Both the position numbers and the translations under genes were made by a program. Source: Synechococcus sp. WH 8109 (lineage in GTDB: Bacteria > Cyanobacteriota > Cyanobacteriia > PCC-6307 > Cyanobiaceae). Taken from it: 64,000 bases of DNA. The stretch is from NCBI RefSeq assembly GCF_000161795.2, contig NZ_CP006882.1, positions 1,798,001 through 1,862,000 of the forward strand. The letters run 5' to 3'. Shown here one piece after another: positions 31,184-39,347 of this stretch (position 1 is the first letter of the stretch; each line of letters begins with the position of its first letter). The notes beneath the pieces were generated by a model. The model made no database searches. It saw nothing but the letters and a program-made list of their open reading frames with translations, and was not told the DNA's origin.

Positions 31184-31864
31184 TTAACCAGATCGGATCC
31201 GTCGGTAGCGAACAAGCCACTCACCGTCCCCGAGGTCCTCAGCGCCATCGGACTGCCAAGCACCCGGTTGCGCCAAGGCAGCTGGCAACGGCGCATCGGT
31301 GCAAGGCAACCAACAGAAGCGGCCGCCCAGGAGCTGGGGCACCAAGGTGAGCTGGAGCGCATCGACGCAATCGGCTTGCAACAGATCAGCGCTGAGCTGG
31401 GCACCACCCAGAAGCACCAGACGCTGAATCCCAGCCGCTCCAAGCACCTTGAGCCGCTCCGGCCAGGTTGGAGCCAAAGGGAACCAACGATCAAAACCTT
31501 GATCCACAGGTTCAGGAGCCAGCAGCCAACGTTGAAGCGGCTGATCAAAAAACCGCCAAGCGCTTGAGAAGTCGGGGGATCGGCTCACCACCACAGCGGC
31601 CGGCTGCTCGGCTCGCCCCTCGCTTCGGCGTCGCTCAAGCAGCTGAGGGCTACGGATCAAGCAGGTGCACTGATGGGCCCGCAGGGTTCCAGCACCGATC
31701 AAGCAGGCATCCCCCCAAGCGAGCGCATGCTCCAGGGCACGACGGTCACCCTCACCCCCCAGCTGGGCAGCACCCCCTACAGGCGGCGCCAAGCGACCAT
31801 CAAGGCTGATGGCCAGCACCAACCGCACGAAAGGGCGTGATGGGGTGGGGCGTTGGAGCATCAA
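31184..31864 (-). CDS. RibD C-terminal-domain reductase
   Basis: A 226-residue protein of the dihydrofolate-reductase-like RibD_C fold. FVRLVLAISLDGRLAPP opens the domain, GDACLIGAGTLRAH is the nucleotide-binding region, and VLLGGAQLSADLL with LTLVPQLLGG follows. RibD_C reduces the ribosylamino-pyrimidine in riboflavin synthesis. Stand-alone copies may do this or act on other pyrimidine or pterin substrates. It sits 8 bases after the tandem PTPS gene on the same strand, which makes a pterin or deazapurine-related role worth considering. Confidence 0.83.
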   Translation of the reverse strand: MMLQRPTPSRPFVRLVLAISLDGRLAPPVGGAAQLGGEGDRRALEHALAWGDACLIGAGTLRAHQCTCLIRSPQLLERRRSEGRAEQPAAVVVSRSPDFSSAWRFFDQPLQRWLLAPEPVDQGFDRWFPLAPTWPERLKVLGAAGIQRLVLLGGAQLSADLLQADCVDALQLTLVPQLLGGRFCWLPCTDAPLPAALAQPGAWQSDGAEDLGDGEWLVRYRRIRSG

Positions 31865-31872
31865 GCCGTCGA

Positions 31873-32793
31873 TCAGACGGCAGCCACGGCATCAAGAGCA
31901 GCTGGGGACATCTCCAGCTGCGGTGCTTCGGCATAAACCTCGGCCGCATTGTTTGGGCTCTCCTGCAATCGCACCTTGTGCAAGCTGGCGCCGATGGCCT
32001 TGATCGGGCTGGAAAGACGATCAGCGATGTGCAGGGCGATGTTCTCAGCCGTGGGCACGCACTCCTCGAAGAAGGGCACGTCCTTGTTGAGGAAAGTGTG
32101 GTCGAAGGGCTCGACCACCAGATCATCAACCAGGCGCTGCAAGGCAGAAAGGTCACAGACCATGCCGGTGCGGGGATCGATCTGACCGCGCACGGTCACG
32201 TCCACCAGGTAGTTGTGGCCATGGCCATGGGGACGTGCGCACTTGCCGTAGATCGCTTCGTTCTCTTCCTGAGTGAGTTCCGGGCGGGCCAGTCGGTGAG
32301 CGGCGGCGAAGTGAGTGCGGATGGTGAGGAAGGCGTCCATGGGATGTCCGAGATAGTCGGCCCAAAGGCCCGGTTGTTCGTAGAGGCGCAGCGCCGTGAT
32401 CGGCAGATGGGGGCTGAGGCGTTGCCAGATCACCCGCACCAGGGCCTCAGTGGTGGGGAGGCAACCTTGAGGGGTGGCAACGTCAAATTCCGGCCAGGCC
32501 TCATTGAGGAAGCGGAAATCGAGCTGACCAGTCACCTCATTGCGGATGGCGTGCTTCACCTCCGAAAGGTTGAGCACCATGCCGTCGGCGTCCAGACCGC
32601 CAGCCATGGAGACAATCAGCTCGTAGTTGTGCCCGTGGCCAGGAGCCAAAGCGCAGGGCCCGAAACGGGCGGCATTGTCATCGACAGACAGTTCTGGCAG
32701 CCAATAGCGATGGCTGGCACTGAAACAGGCCCTCCTGGTGATAACACAACCACGACCTTGGCCGTGCCGTGCTGGTGACTTCGTTTCAGTCAT
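31873..32793 (-). CDS. tandem 6-pyruvoyl-tetrahydropterin synthase-like protein
   Basis: A 306-residue protein with two PTPS/QueD domains. Domain 1 (about 18-145) has zinc ligands His28 and GHGH (His53, His55) and the catalytic-type Cys47. Domain 2 (about 155-285) has His166, Cys185 and His191/His193. The catalytic histidine expected in the DHxxLN motif is present in domain 2 (DHTFLN, His232) but is Phe93 in domain 1 (DFRFLN). PTPS/QueD enzymes convert dihydroneopterin triphosphate to pyruvoyl or carboxy-tetrahydropterin. Domain 2 looks fully equipped; domain 1 may be structural or altered. It is divergent from aroK. Confidence 0.9.
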   Translation of the reverse strand: MTETKSPARHGQGRGCVITRRACFSASHRYWLPELSVDDNAARFGPCALAPGHGHNYELIVSMAGGLDADGMVLNLSEVKHAIRNEVTGQLDFRFLNEAWPEFDVATPQGCLPTTEALVRVIWQRLSPHLPITALRLYEQPGLWADYLGHPMDAFLTIRTHFAAAHRLARPELTQEENEAIYGKCARPHGHGHNYLVDVTVRGQIDPRTGMVCDLSALQRLVDDLVVEPFDHTFLNKDVPFFEECVPTAENIALHIADRLSSPIKAIGASLHKVRLQESPNNAAEVYAEAPQLEMSPAALDAVAAV

Positions 32794-32844
32794 GTGACGT
32801 TCCGGCCGCGAGGCATCCTAATGAGCTATTGACGTTTCCGAGTC

Positions 32845-33420
32845 ATGGCGGATTCCACCCCCACCCTCAAGGAGCGTCTTGCCGGGCGCAGCATCTATCT
32901 GGTGGGAATGATGGGCAGCGGCAAGACGAGCACGGGCCGCCCCCTGGCCGAACGCCTGGGCTACGGCTTTGTGGATGCCGATGCCGTAATCGAACAGGCG
33001 GCGGGCTGCAGCATCCCGGAAATCTTTGATCGGGATGGCGAAGCGGGCTTCCGCAGCCTGGAAAGCCAGGTGCTCAGTGCGATCAGTCAGCGCCACTCGC
33101 TGGTGGTAGCCACAGGTGGCGGTGTGGTGACCCAGCCGGAGAACTGGGGAATGCTGCACAGCGGCATCGTGATCTGGCTCGATGTGGTGCCCGATCAGTT
33201 GCTGCAGCGACTGAACGCTGACAGCACCGTGCGCCCGTTACTGCAAACTGCCGATCCAGAGGCGGCTCTGAAAGCGCTGTTGAACGAGCGTCGTCCCCTC
33301 TACGCCGAGGCCGATCTGACGGTGGTGATCAACGACGAAACCCCAGAGGCCGTGGCCGAAGGAATCCTGCAACTGGTGCCAAGTCTCCTGAAGGATCCGA
33401 CCCAACGCCGAACCGACTGA
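32845..33420 (+). CDS. aroK: shikimate kinase
   Basis: A 191-residue enzyme that phosphorylates shikimate with ATP in the aromatic amino acid pathway. Walker A is GMMGSGKTS at about 21-29, the shikimate-binding DADAVIE follows, then the FRSLESQVL segment, GGGVV and the lid arginine in STVRPLL. Length is normal. It ends 3 bases before the convergent CRR7 gene and is divergent from the PTPS gene with a 51-base gap. Confidence 0.95.
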   Translation: MADSTPTLKERLAGRSIYLVGMMGSGKTSTGRPLAERLGYGFVDADAVIEQAAGCSIPEIFDRDGEAGFRSLESQVLSAISQRHSLVVATGGGVVTQPENWGMLHSGIVIWLDVVPDQLLQRLNADSTVRPLLQTADPEAALKALLNERRPLYAEADLTVVINDETPEAVAEGILQLVPSLLKDPTQRRTD

Positions 33421-33423
33421 ATC

Positions 33424-33687
33424 TCAAGCGGTGGGCGGCTCCAACCGCACCGCAAACCACTGCAATGTCACCCCGGGGCTGATCTCCAAATCACAGGCTG
33501 TATCGATCAACCGCTGCGCCGCTGAGTCAACATCTGGTTGATCTGCCAGGTCGGCCGGCAACTGATCGAGGCTGCCCAACCAACCGCTCAGCCATGTCAA
33601 CGTGTCGGCAGCGCTGAGCAACTGCTCCGGCTTGCCAGGCTCCAGCACCACATAGTCATCAAGGGCACGGATCAGGGGATCAGACAT
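33424..33687 (-). CDS. chlororespiratory reduction 7 (CRR7) family protein
   Basis: An 87-residue protein. The block DDYVVLEPGKPEQLLSA, then RLIDTACDLEISPG and the ending LQWFAVRLE match the CRR7 family as I know it. CRR7 is linked to the stability or assembly of the NAD(P)H dehydrogenase-like complex in chloroplasts and cyanobacteria. I chose the ATG at 33687; the frame runs to 33726 but that part overlaps the divergent gene starting at 33686. An ndhO gene lies elsewhere in this window. Confidence 0.8.
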   Translation of the reverse strand: MSDPLIRALDDYVVLEPGKPEQLLSAADTLTWLSGWLGSLDQLPADLADQPDVDSAAQRLIDTACDLEISPGVTLQWFAVRLEPPTA

Positions 33688-34363
33688 GGAACGGCGGGTA
33701 TGGATACTTCTCATCGGCATTACCATCCTGCTCAGTGGCGGCCCCGCCTGGGCTCAGACAGGTCTTGAGCAGCGGTTGAACAGCTGGCCCGACTGGAGCC
33801 TCCCGGCACCGTTGCCGCGGCCCTCAAATCGCGACGACCTGATTTACCCCTACTGGTTTGCCGGGCTGTGGCAAGTGGAAAGCATTGATCTCGATGCCCC
33901 AGACGATCCACCGCTGCTGCATCAAGCACGATTTCAAGCCGACCGGCGCGGTCGACTGGTCGGCGATCGCGTCTTCAATGCCACGGCCATCGGTCGTGCC
34001 CTGCTTGGCGAGCAGCTGCTGAAGGTGGAAGAAGACCCCGACTCCGCCAACCGCCAGATTGCCCGACTCAAGGGAGATCTCTATCTCGAGACCACGGTGA
34101 CGGGCCGTCGCCAGGAGAGCCCGAGCACAGACACCTTCCTGGCAGATGAATTGGTGCTGCAGATCCTGCATGCGCCCGGGCCGCCGCGGCTGAGCCGGAT
34201 CGAAACCCTGAGCCGCTACAACCGCTGCGGCGAGGACATTTGCGCTGAGCAATGGCAAGGGCGCTACCCCTCACCGGGCGAGAGCCTGCGGGATCAGGCT
34301 ATCGCCCAGCACCACTACCAATTGCGCTTCACACCTCTTCCAGGGTCCGCTCCATCAATTTAA
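33686..34363 (+). CDS. DUF6816 secreted protein
   Basis: A 225-residue protein with an N-terminal signal peptide (1-23, ending AWA). The mature part begins with a proline-rich segment and then RDDLIYPYWFAGLWQVES and RVFNATAIGRALLG, matching the DUF6816 family shared by cyanobacteria and plastids. A lumenal or periplasmic location is inferred from the signal. Its ATG overlaps the divergent CRR7 start by two bases, so the two promoters must lie inside the opposing genes. It is convergent with the GST gene (35-base overlap). Confidence 0.78.
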   Translation: MERRVWILLIGITILLSGGPAWAQTGLEQRLNSWPDWSLPAPLPRPSNRDDLIYPYWFAGLWQVESIDLDAPDDPPLLHQARFQADRRGRLVGDRVFNATAIGRALLGEQLLKVEEDPDSANRQIARLKGDLYLETTVTGRRQESPSTDTFLADELVLQILHAPGPPRLSRIETLSRYNRCGEDICAEQWQGRYPSPGESLRDQAIAQHHYQLRFTPLPGSAPSI

Positions 34364-35069
34364 GTTCGATTTGGTCGCGCCACTGGAACAGAGGCTGCAG
34401 TTTGGGGTGATCGCTCAACCCAGGCACGCCCTTACCGGCCAAGGCCGAACCCGCAGAGGAGGGGAAGCGAAGCAGCGACAACTGAGCGGCAATGGCGATG
34501 TCAGCCAGGGTCATGCCGTCGCCCACCAACCATGGGCTGGTCTGCACAGATGTGGCCAGCTGCTCCAGGCTGGCCAGCAGCTCGGTGCGCTCCTTCTGGT
34601 TGACCAGTTCAGTGATGTTGCTGACCCAACCGCCAGGGATCACACCCATCACCGAACGCACGGGGTCGGGCAGATCGTCGGGCAGCAGGGCCACCCGCAG
34701 CTCGGGGTCCAGTGCCGCGGCCTGCACCAGAGATGAGCGGCCCGCCATGGCCAGGGTGGTGTCGGCCCAGTCCTCCAGCAGATGCACCTGGGCGGCCTGG
34801 CGCGGATCGGCGGGAATCAGGGCAGGGTCAGGCTCTCGCTGATCCAGGTGCAGCGCAATGGCGCTGGAGTCGGCAATGACTTGATCCCCATCCACCAATA
34901 CTGGGACCTGCCGTTGGCCGGACAGCCGGAACACGGCCACCTGGCCGACACCGGGGGGCACCTCGACGGTGCGGAAACTCAGCCCCTTGGCCTGCAGCAC
35001 CATCCTCACTTTGAGGCAAAACGCGGAATGGCGGAATTGATGCAGCTCCAACATGTCCAAAACAGCCAT
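34329..35069 (-). CDS. glutathione S-transferase family protein
   Basis: About 246 residues. The thioredoxin-like N-terminal domain reads LELHQFRHSAFCLKVRMVL, with QVPVLVDGDQVIADSSAIA, the GST pattern for binding glutathione (cis-Pro in VPVL, then E/D-S-S/A). The all-helical C-terminal domain has the MTLADIAIAA capping motif. Starts at 35069 or 35054 are both plausible; the frame reaches 35147 but that part looks non-coding. Substrate unknown. It borders the accessory islet. Confidence 0.87.
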   Translation of the reverse strand: MAVLDMLELHQFRHSAFCLKVRMVLQAKGLSFRTVEVPPGVGQVAVFRLSGQRQVPVLVDGDQVIADSSAIALHLDQREPDPALIPADPRQAAQVHLLEDWADTTLAMAGRSSLVQAAALDPELRVALLPDDLPDPVRSVMGVIPGGWVSNITELVNQKERTELLASLEQLATSVQTSPWLVGDGMTLADIAIAAQLSLLRFPSSAGSALAGKGVPGLSDHPKLQPLFQWRDQIELKLMERTLEEV

Positions 35070-35234
35070 GGGCTCGGCAGAGTAGCCAGCGGATTTGCAT
35101 GCACGCCGGAACCATGCGGGAGTTTTCTGAAGACAACCTTTCAGCAAGCGGTCTACCTAGCCCGTAACGAACATGACCGCGGTAGGCGTAGCCATACCGA
35201 AAGTGGGCAACCAGTGATCGCTGCCACTTTGTGC

Positions 35235-35554
35235 ATGAGAAAGCTCCTGCTCCTCCTGCCGGCCGTGACGCCCGAATCATGTAGCGGCGCACATGACCTC
35301 ATGTCCAACAGGGCTTTCAAGATGACTTGCCCCTGGAAAGGAAAGTGGACCTACTCGGTCGTTATCAACCCAGAGCTGCCTCAAGCGTTGCTTCGGGTGA
35401 TGAATGGACCACTTCGGACGCTTGATCTGATTGATGTTTCACCTACGCAAATCCGATTGACTGAGAAACGCCGCACTACAATATCGATCGGGAAACTGAG
35501 GCTGTCACTGTTGACGGAGATCTTGTTGAAGGGTGCACCTTCAAATCCTTCTAA
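35235..35554 (+). pseudogene. small secreted protein, frameshifted
   Basis: From the ATG at 35235 the frame gives MRKLLLLLPAVTP (a signal-peptide start), then HDLMSNRAFKMTC, SVVINPELPQ and RVMNGPLRTLDLI. Near 35465-35475 the sensible protein moves to another frame: HYNIDRETEAVTVDGDLV then EGCTFKSF, stopping at 35552-35554. The two parts together look like one secreted protein of about 105 residues with two cysteines. As written, the first frame would run on in a proline/serine tail to 35609. Either a one-base indel has inactivated it or the base call is wrong. Confidence 0.55.
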
Positions 35555-35661
35555 ACCTCGATCGGACGACCCTGCGCCAGCTGGGCCATCTGCTGACGCA
35601 GCTTGGTGATGTGTTCCCGCATCTCGCGGTCTAGCACCCCTCGCTCAATGCTCCGGATCAC
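35551..35661 (-). CDS. 36-aa helical remnant or small protein
   Basis: From a GTG at 35661 the minus strand reads IRSIERGVLDREMREH then LRQQMAQLAQGRPIEV, stopping at 35551-35553. It is a strongly helical, charged sequence that looks like the C-terminus of a larger protein; an in-frame stop lies just upstream of the GTG. It overlaps the end of the frameshifted gene by 4 bases. Probably a gene remnant; I recognise no family. Confidence 0.3.
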   Translation of the reverse strand: MIRSIERGVLDREMREHITKLRQQMAQLAQGRPIEV

Positions 35662-35848
35662 CGCCTTTCAGGATTTCCTGCCGAGTGGCTTGCTCAAATT
35701 ATGGGTATTACTTGAGCAGCTAGCCCAATAACAATGGGTGACCCGCAGCTGGGTGACACTGACCGGGTGGAAGTGACAACTAACTACCCAGGGCTTGCCT
35801 TACAGGGAAAAAACGCGACAGTAGAAATAATTCATAAGCTGATGCCTA
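35662..35848. other. non-coding stretch before the ParA-like gene
   Basis: No convincing coding frame. It contains an inverted repeat TGCTCAA / TTGAGCA (35691-35697 and 35712-35718, 14-base spacer) and GGGTGAC repeated within 35730-35757. These could be regulatory sites or scars of past insertion. Confidence 0.35.
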
Positions 35849-36544
35849 ATGTTCATCACTGTTTTTGGCCAGAAAGGTGGTGTTGCCAAAACATGTAGCA
35901 GCGTTCACATAGCAGCAAGCTGGAGCAATCAGCAAAAACGGGTCGTCCTGGTAGATGCAGACCGCAACAGATCAGCCACTGCCTACGGGGCCAGAGGGCT
36001 CTTGCCCTGCCCAATTGTGCCGATTGAAGCAGCAGCAAAAGCCACTCGATCAGCAGAGGTAGTTGTTACAGACGGACAAGCAAGCACCAACGAAGAAGAG
36101 ATGAAAAATTTGGTAGAAGGTGCCGACTTTATTTTGCTACCTACCACTACACAAAGCAGGTCAATTGAATTAACAATTGAGATGGCGCAGACAATAAACA
36201 AATACAAAATCCCGTATGCAGCACTTCTTGTAAAAGTTGACTCACGCAAAGAATCTGCCGCTATAAATGCCAAAGAATATCTTGAAGGATTCGACATCAA
36301 GGTTCTCGACGCACAAATTCCATTGCTAAGCGCATTTGAACAAGCCGAAACAGAAGGAGTTACTGTTGACCGAGCGATTGACCGGCGCGGGCGAGCTAAT
36401 CCACGCCGAATGGCTGGATGGTCTGCTTACTGCTCGGCATGCAAAGAGATAGAAGATCTGTACGAAGAGCACAAAAAACTGAATCCAATTGAGTCCCCTA
36501 TTGGATGGGACTTCACACCTATTGAGCAGCGTATCGCCGCTTGA
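35849..36544 (+). CDS. ParA-like ATPase, no ParB partner
   Basis: A 231-residue protein with the deviant Walker A KGGVAKT (10-16) and VVLVDADRNRSAT, both typical of ParA/MinD-type ATPases that segregate DNA or position cargo. The usual Walker B D-x-P is not clear; the matching site reads VVVTDGQAST. There is no N-terminal DNA-binding domain and no ParB-like or cargo gene beside it. GC content is lower than in the core genes. Chromosomal solitary ParA proteins can be plasmid or phage relics or act on other cargo. Confidence 0.8.
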   Translation: MFITVFGQKGGVAKTCSSVHIAASWSNQQKRVVLVDADRNRSATAYGARGLLPCPIVPIEAAAKATRSAEVVVTDGQASTNEEEMKNLVEGADFILLPTTTQSRSIELTIEMAQTINKYKIPYAALLVKVDSRKESAAINAKEYLEGFDIKVLDAQIPLLSAFEQAETEGVTVDRAIDRRGRANPRRMAGWSAYCSACKEIEDLYEEHKKLNPIESPIGWDFTPIEQRIAA

Positions 36545-36620
36545 GGATAGCTGGCAACTGAAATCTGATAGGAATTAATTCTGGGTTGAGCCAGTATTCA
36601 AACAGGCCATAACAGTTAAT

Positions 36621-37076
36621 TCAGTCGAGGAAAACTGTTGTTGGAATGTCTTCTACAGAGGCTACTGTAACCCAAAGGATAGTCGGCTTGTTGCCAACGT
36701 TCTCACTGTAATGAGGCGTATCAACTCCTTTTAAAAAGGCTTGGCCGGGCTTGAAAGTAGTTTTGATTTCGCTTCCATCGGACATTACTCGAGTATTCCT
36801 CAATGAGCCAGAGTTCACTCCTTGCACATAAACCATCATTGGAGCTGGATGCTTGTGCAGCGGAATCTTTCCACCAACTGGAATTTCAACTCGATAAAGA
36901 CGCATCTCGGCTTTGCCATCAGGATATTTGAGAAAAGTTCCCTCAAGCGTTTTAGACGCCTTGAAAATCTCATTAATTACAGGCTTCCCTGAAGTTACTC
37001 CAGGCTCAGTGAGTTTATTCGGACTGCAAGCAGACACAAACAAAGAAATTATCCCAAGTGCAATTGCGCGCTTCAT
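36621..37076 (-). CDS. cupin-domain lipoprotein
   Basis: About 151 residues from the ATG at 37076. The N-terminus is a lipoprotein signal with lipobox VSAC (Cys near 17). The C-terminal half is a small cupin: PLHKHPAPMMVYVQG supplies the His pair and KGVDTPHYSENVG the later metal ligand. It probably binds a metal at the cell envelope; an enzyme activity is not assignable. The longer frame to 37118 adds residues before the signal and is unlikely. Part of the accessory islet. Confidence 0.75.
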   Translation of the reverse strand: MKRAIALGIISLFVSACSPNKLTEPGVTSGKPVINEIFKASKTLEGTFLKYPDGKAEMRLYRVEIPVGGKIPLHKHPAPMMVYVQGVNSGSLRNTRVMSDGSEIKTTFKPGQAFLKGVDTPHYSENVGNKPTILWVTVASVEDIPTTVFLD

Positions 37077-37174
37077 TTGGTCAGTTCTTAGATGGGTTTT
37101 CCATGATTCTGACCACATTCCCTAATAAGACCACACCTTGTAAGCAAAGAACATCACTGATGGCGGTAAGTATG

Positions 37175-37333
37175 TCAGATGAGGTAGCCACCTTGCTCAA
37201 CAGCAGCAGGTATCCTCAACTCATCCTTGATGAACCCAGCGACTCCTGCAACCAATGGAATCGTCATCCCAGCAACAGCAAGCAAAGCCATGACTTGAAT
37301 GAACCATTTTGGTGAAAGTGGTTTATCTTCCAT
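37175..37333 (-). CDS. 52-aa single-pass membrane protein
   Basis: The ATG at 37331-37333 opens a frame of 52 residues: MEDKPLSPKWFIQ, then one helix (VMALLAVAGMTIPLVAGVAGF) and a short charged tail with KDELRIPAAVEQ, stopping at 37175. Proteins of this layout (charged start, SPKWFIQ, one helix, KDELR) are plausible picocyanobacterial small membrane proteins, though I cannot name a family. The next gene on the same strand is 98 bases downstream. Confidence 0.5.
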   Translation of the reverse strand: MEDKPLSPKWFIQVMALLAVAGMTIPLVAGVAGFIKDELRIPAAVEQGGYLI

Positions 37334-37366
37334 GCAGTTAACCTAAGTCATTAGTGAATTCTTGAA

Positions 37367-38476
37367 TCAAAAAGCTGCTTCTCCATACCAAGCAGTTCCT
37401 TCGTTTGTCCGAAGGGGATCTTGATTCAGTACATACTGCTCGTAAGCACTTGCAGAGTAGACATGACTGTTGAGGGACGAGTTGTAATAACGGACAACTG
37501 CGACAGCATTGGCAGGATGATCTTCAGTGCTGTAAACGCTATAGGCAACTCCTTCGTATATAAAATTGGACATAGTTGATTTTATATAATCACGTTGATT
37601 TTGATTAGCTGTATAGAAATGTCGATTCTGATCGCCGACCAAGAACCGATACACCTCGGCAGTTGGTGCCGATGGGGTTAAATATGATGTTCCCTCATTG
37701 ACCCATCCATATCCGCCACCAGTCAAGTAATCAATTTCATTTTGATTCGCAGAGAAGAGGTGCTTTCCAGAGGGTTGATTGAATAAACGACTTACACGGT
37801 TAGACACCTGCGCAGATGCGTTAAAAAGTGCTTCGTAGCGCAAGGCTTCGACGTCGCATGAAAGCCCCCCAAATTCAACTATTTCTATGCCTGTGATTTG
37901 ATCAACACCCTCTGAGAACAGATTATCGCTAATGGTTAGTTGATAGCTTGAAGATAGCCCTATTGAATATCTACCTTTGTGTTCACCATACACCACTCTA
38001 TCTTGCCCATTTCCTCCAATAATTGTATCGTTGCCTCCACCACCTCTTATGACATCATCTCCATTTTCGCCATAAAGAATATCGCCATAATTAGAGCCAT
38101 TAATCGAGGTGTTTGAATTGTATGCGATAGAAACATCTTGCTAAATATCCGAGCAGCTTAAATGGGTATCGAGAGTAGTGGACATCGTGCCCCACTCATT
38201 AGAAACAGTAAAAGAGCTAATGGTGGTTTTATCCATATCAAGTCCATTATTATTCAATTCAAACTAGCCCCACATATTGGCATAATGTTCAATCCATCTA
38301 AATAAGTCGGGATGATAGACCTCATACTCAAAGTAGAAATGGTTCTCGCCAAGACTTGTCCTCCATGTATTTATCGCCCGGACTGATGAACTTGAATTCT
38401 CATAAACGAGCCCATGTTCCACTCCCTTCCTATACAGAGAGTAGTCGTACCTTATGTAACTCGTACGCTCCTTCAC
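37367..38476 (-). pseudogene. RTX / DUF5648 protein gene with two in-frame TAG codons
   Basis: One continuous minus-strand frame of 369 codons from a GTG at 38476, interrupted only by TAG at codon 71 (38264-38266) and codon 112 (38141-38143). Between and after them the sequence stays protein-like. Around codons 130-160 there are RTX calcium-binding repeats (GENGDD, GGGGND, GGNGQD). From about 215 to the end there are DUF5648-like repeats, for example FLVGDQNRHFYTANQNQRD and YYNSSLNSHVYSASAYEQ. This is the style of large type I secreted proteins. No frameshift is needed to read through, so it is either a young pseudogene or read-through is possible. Confidence 0.7.
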
Positions 38477-38597
38477 TAATCAATAATTAGAGAGCTTACT
38501 ATTCCATGACGATGTGATCCTCTGCGAATCCGCCGAAAATTTCTGAGTCCGTTTGACGGAGCGGAGAGACGCAAAGCCCCCATAGCGGTGCGTCCGT

Positions 38598-38837
38598 CTA
38601 CGGTTCAGCAGACGCTCCCCAACAAGGCTCCACCTGTTGCCAGCCAACGCGATGCAACTCCTTCCAGGGCTGCTCTGCAGCGTCCCGACGTAGGTGCACA
38701 CGCGTCTTGAGGAGTGTTGGTTCTCCCGGTATCGGTATCCCCGTGTCGACAAAGACCTTCGGGCCTCTGACCCAGCTCTTCTCGTCCCGATGGAACCGCT
38801 TGGTTTCTTTGGTGGCCGGGTCCTGGATGAAGCCCAC
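38598..38837 (-). CDS. DUF1651 family protein
   Basis: A 79-residue protein. TKRFHRDEKSWVRGPKVFVD, then GEPTLLKTRVHLRRDAA and WKELHRVGWQQVEPCW fit DUF1651, a family I know only from marine Synechococcus and Prochlorococcus, often in several copies per genome. Function unknown. It supports assignment of the window to the marine picocyanobacteria. It lies at the right side of the accessory islet. Confidence 0.72.
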   Translation of the reverse strand: MGFIQDPATKETKRFHRDEKSWVRGPKVFVDTGIPIPGEPTLLKTRVHLRRDAAEQPWKELHRVGWQQVEPCWGASAEP

Positions 38838-39140
38838 CTCCCATGACTCGCACTTAGTACATACGTACCAACTTATTGCAGGTCATATCAAAACGTCGAG
38901 GGAGGCATGTCCAAGCCTTTTGCCAGACCATGTCCAATAAGCCGCTCAAAGCATCGCCAACACTGGAAGCTTTGAAGTTTCGAGCAAACTCCCGCACGGT
39001 TTTTTGAGACGAATAAACTCCTGCCTCAGGCCACTTCTTGCTCAAAACCGGTACGACGCGATCTGTGTCGAAGCCTCGGTCTCTGCCCAAGAATTGTCTA
39101 AGCCCTTCAAACCGCCCCAAACACGCTGCAATAACTGAAT
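38838..39140. other. region between DUF1651 gene and ycf33 without a supported gene
   Basis: About 300 bases. A minus-strand frame (38854-39120) is open but shows no recognisable family. A 25-codon plus-strand frame near 38930 is no better. The segment should hold the promoter of the ycf33-rbfA cluster and marks the islet edge. Confidence 0.4.
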
Positions 39141-39347
39141 ATGAGAGAGTTTTTTCTCAACGTCTCCCGTTACCCCCGTTACTTGATCGCCTTCACCCTC
39201 GGGGTAATGAACTCCGTCGCCGAACCCCTGGCAGCACGCCGGAGCAATCCCGTCACGGCCGTGGCCTTGATCGGCGCCTTGATCAGCGGTGGAATCAGCC
39301 TCACCTTGGTGCTGCGTGCCATGGTGAATTCAGCACCGATGGCGTGA
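39141..39347 (+). CDS. ycf33: DUF751 family protein (Ycf33)
   Basis: A 68-residue membrane protein with two helices. The start [18 protein letters not shown] and the second helix [18 protein letters not shown] are the Ycf33/DUF751 pattern found in cyanobacteria and some plastid genomes. Function unknown. The rbfA ATG overlaps the stop codon (TGATG), so the two are translationally coupled. Confidence 0.87.
   Translation: MREFFLNVSRYPRYLIAFTLGVMNSVAEPLAARRSNPVTAVALIGALISGGISLTLVLRAMVNSAPMA

Noticed and set aside
31837-32778. A 313-codon plus-strand frame opposite the tandem PTPS
   Set aside because: It is an antisense shadow; the zinc-site motifs on the minus strand are decisive.
34782-35234. 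Upstream part of a long plus-strand frame running into the small secreted gene
   Set aside because: It is antisense to the GST gene; only the part from 35235 reads like protein.
38854-39120. An 88-codon minus-strand frame before ycf33
   Set aside because: No recognised family; the start and end lie in what should be regulatory sequence. Kept as unsupported.
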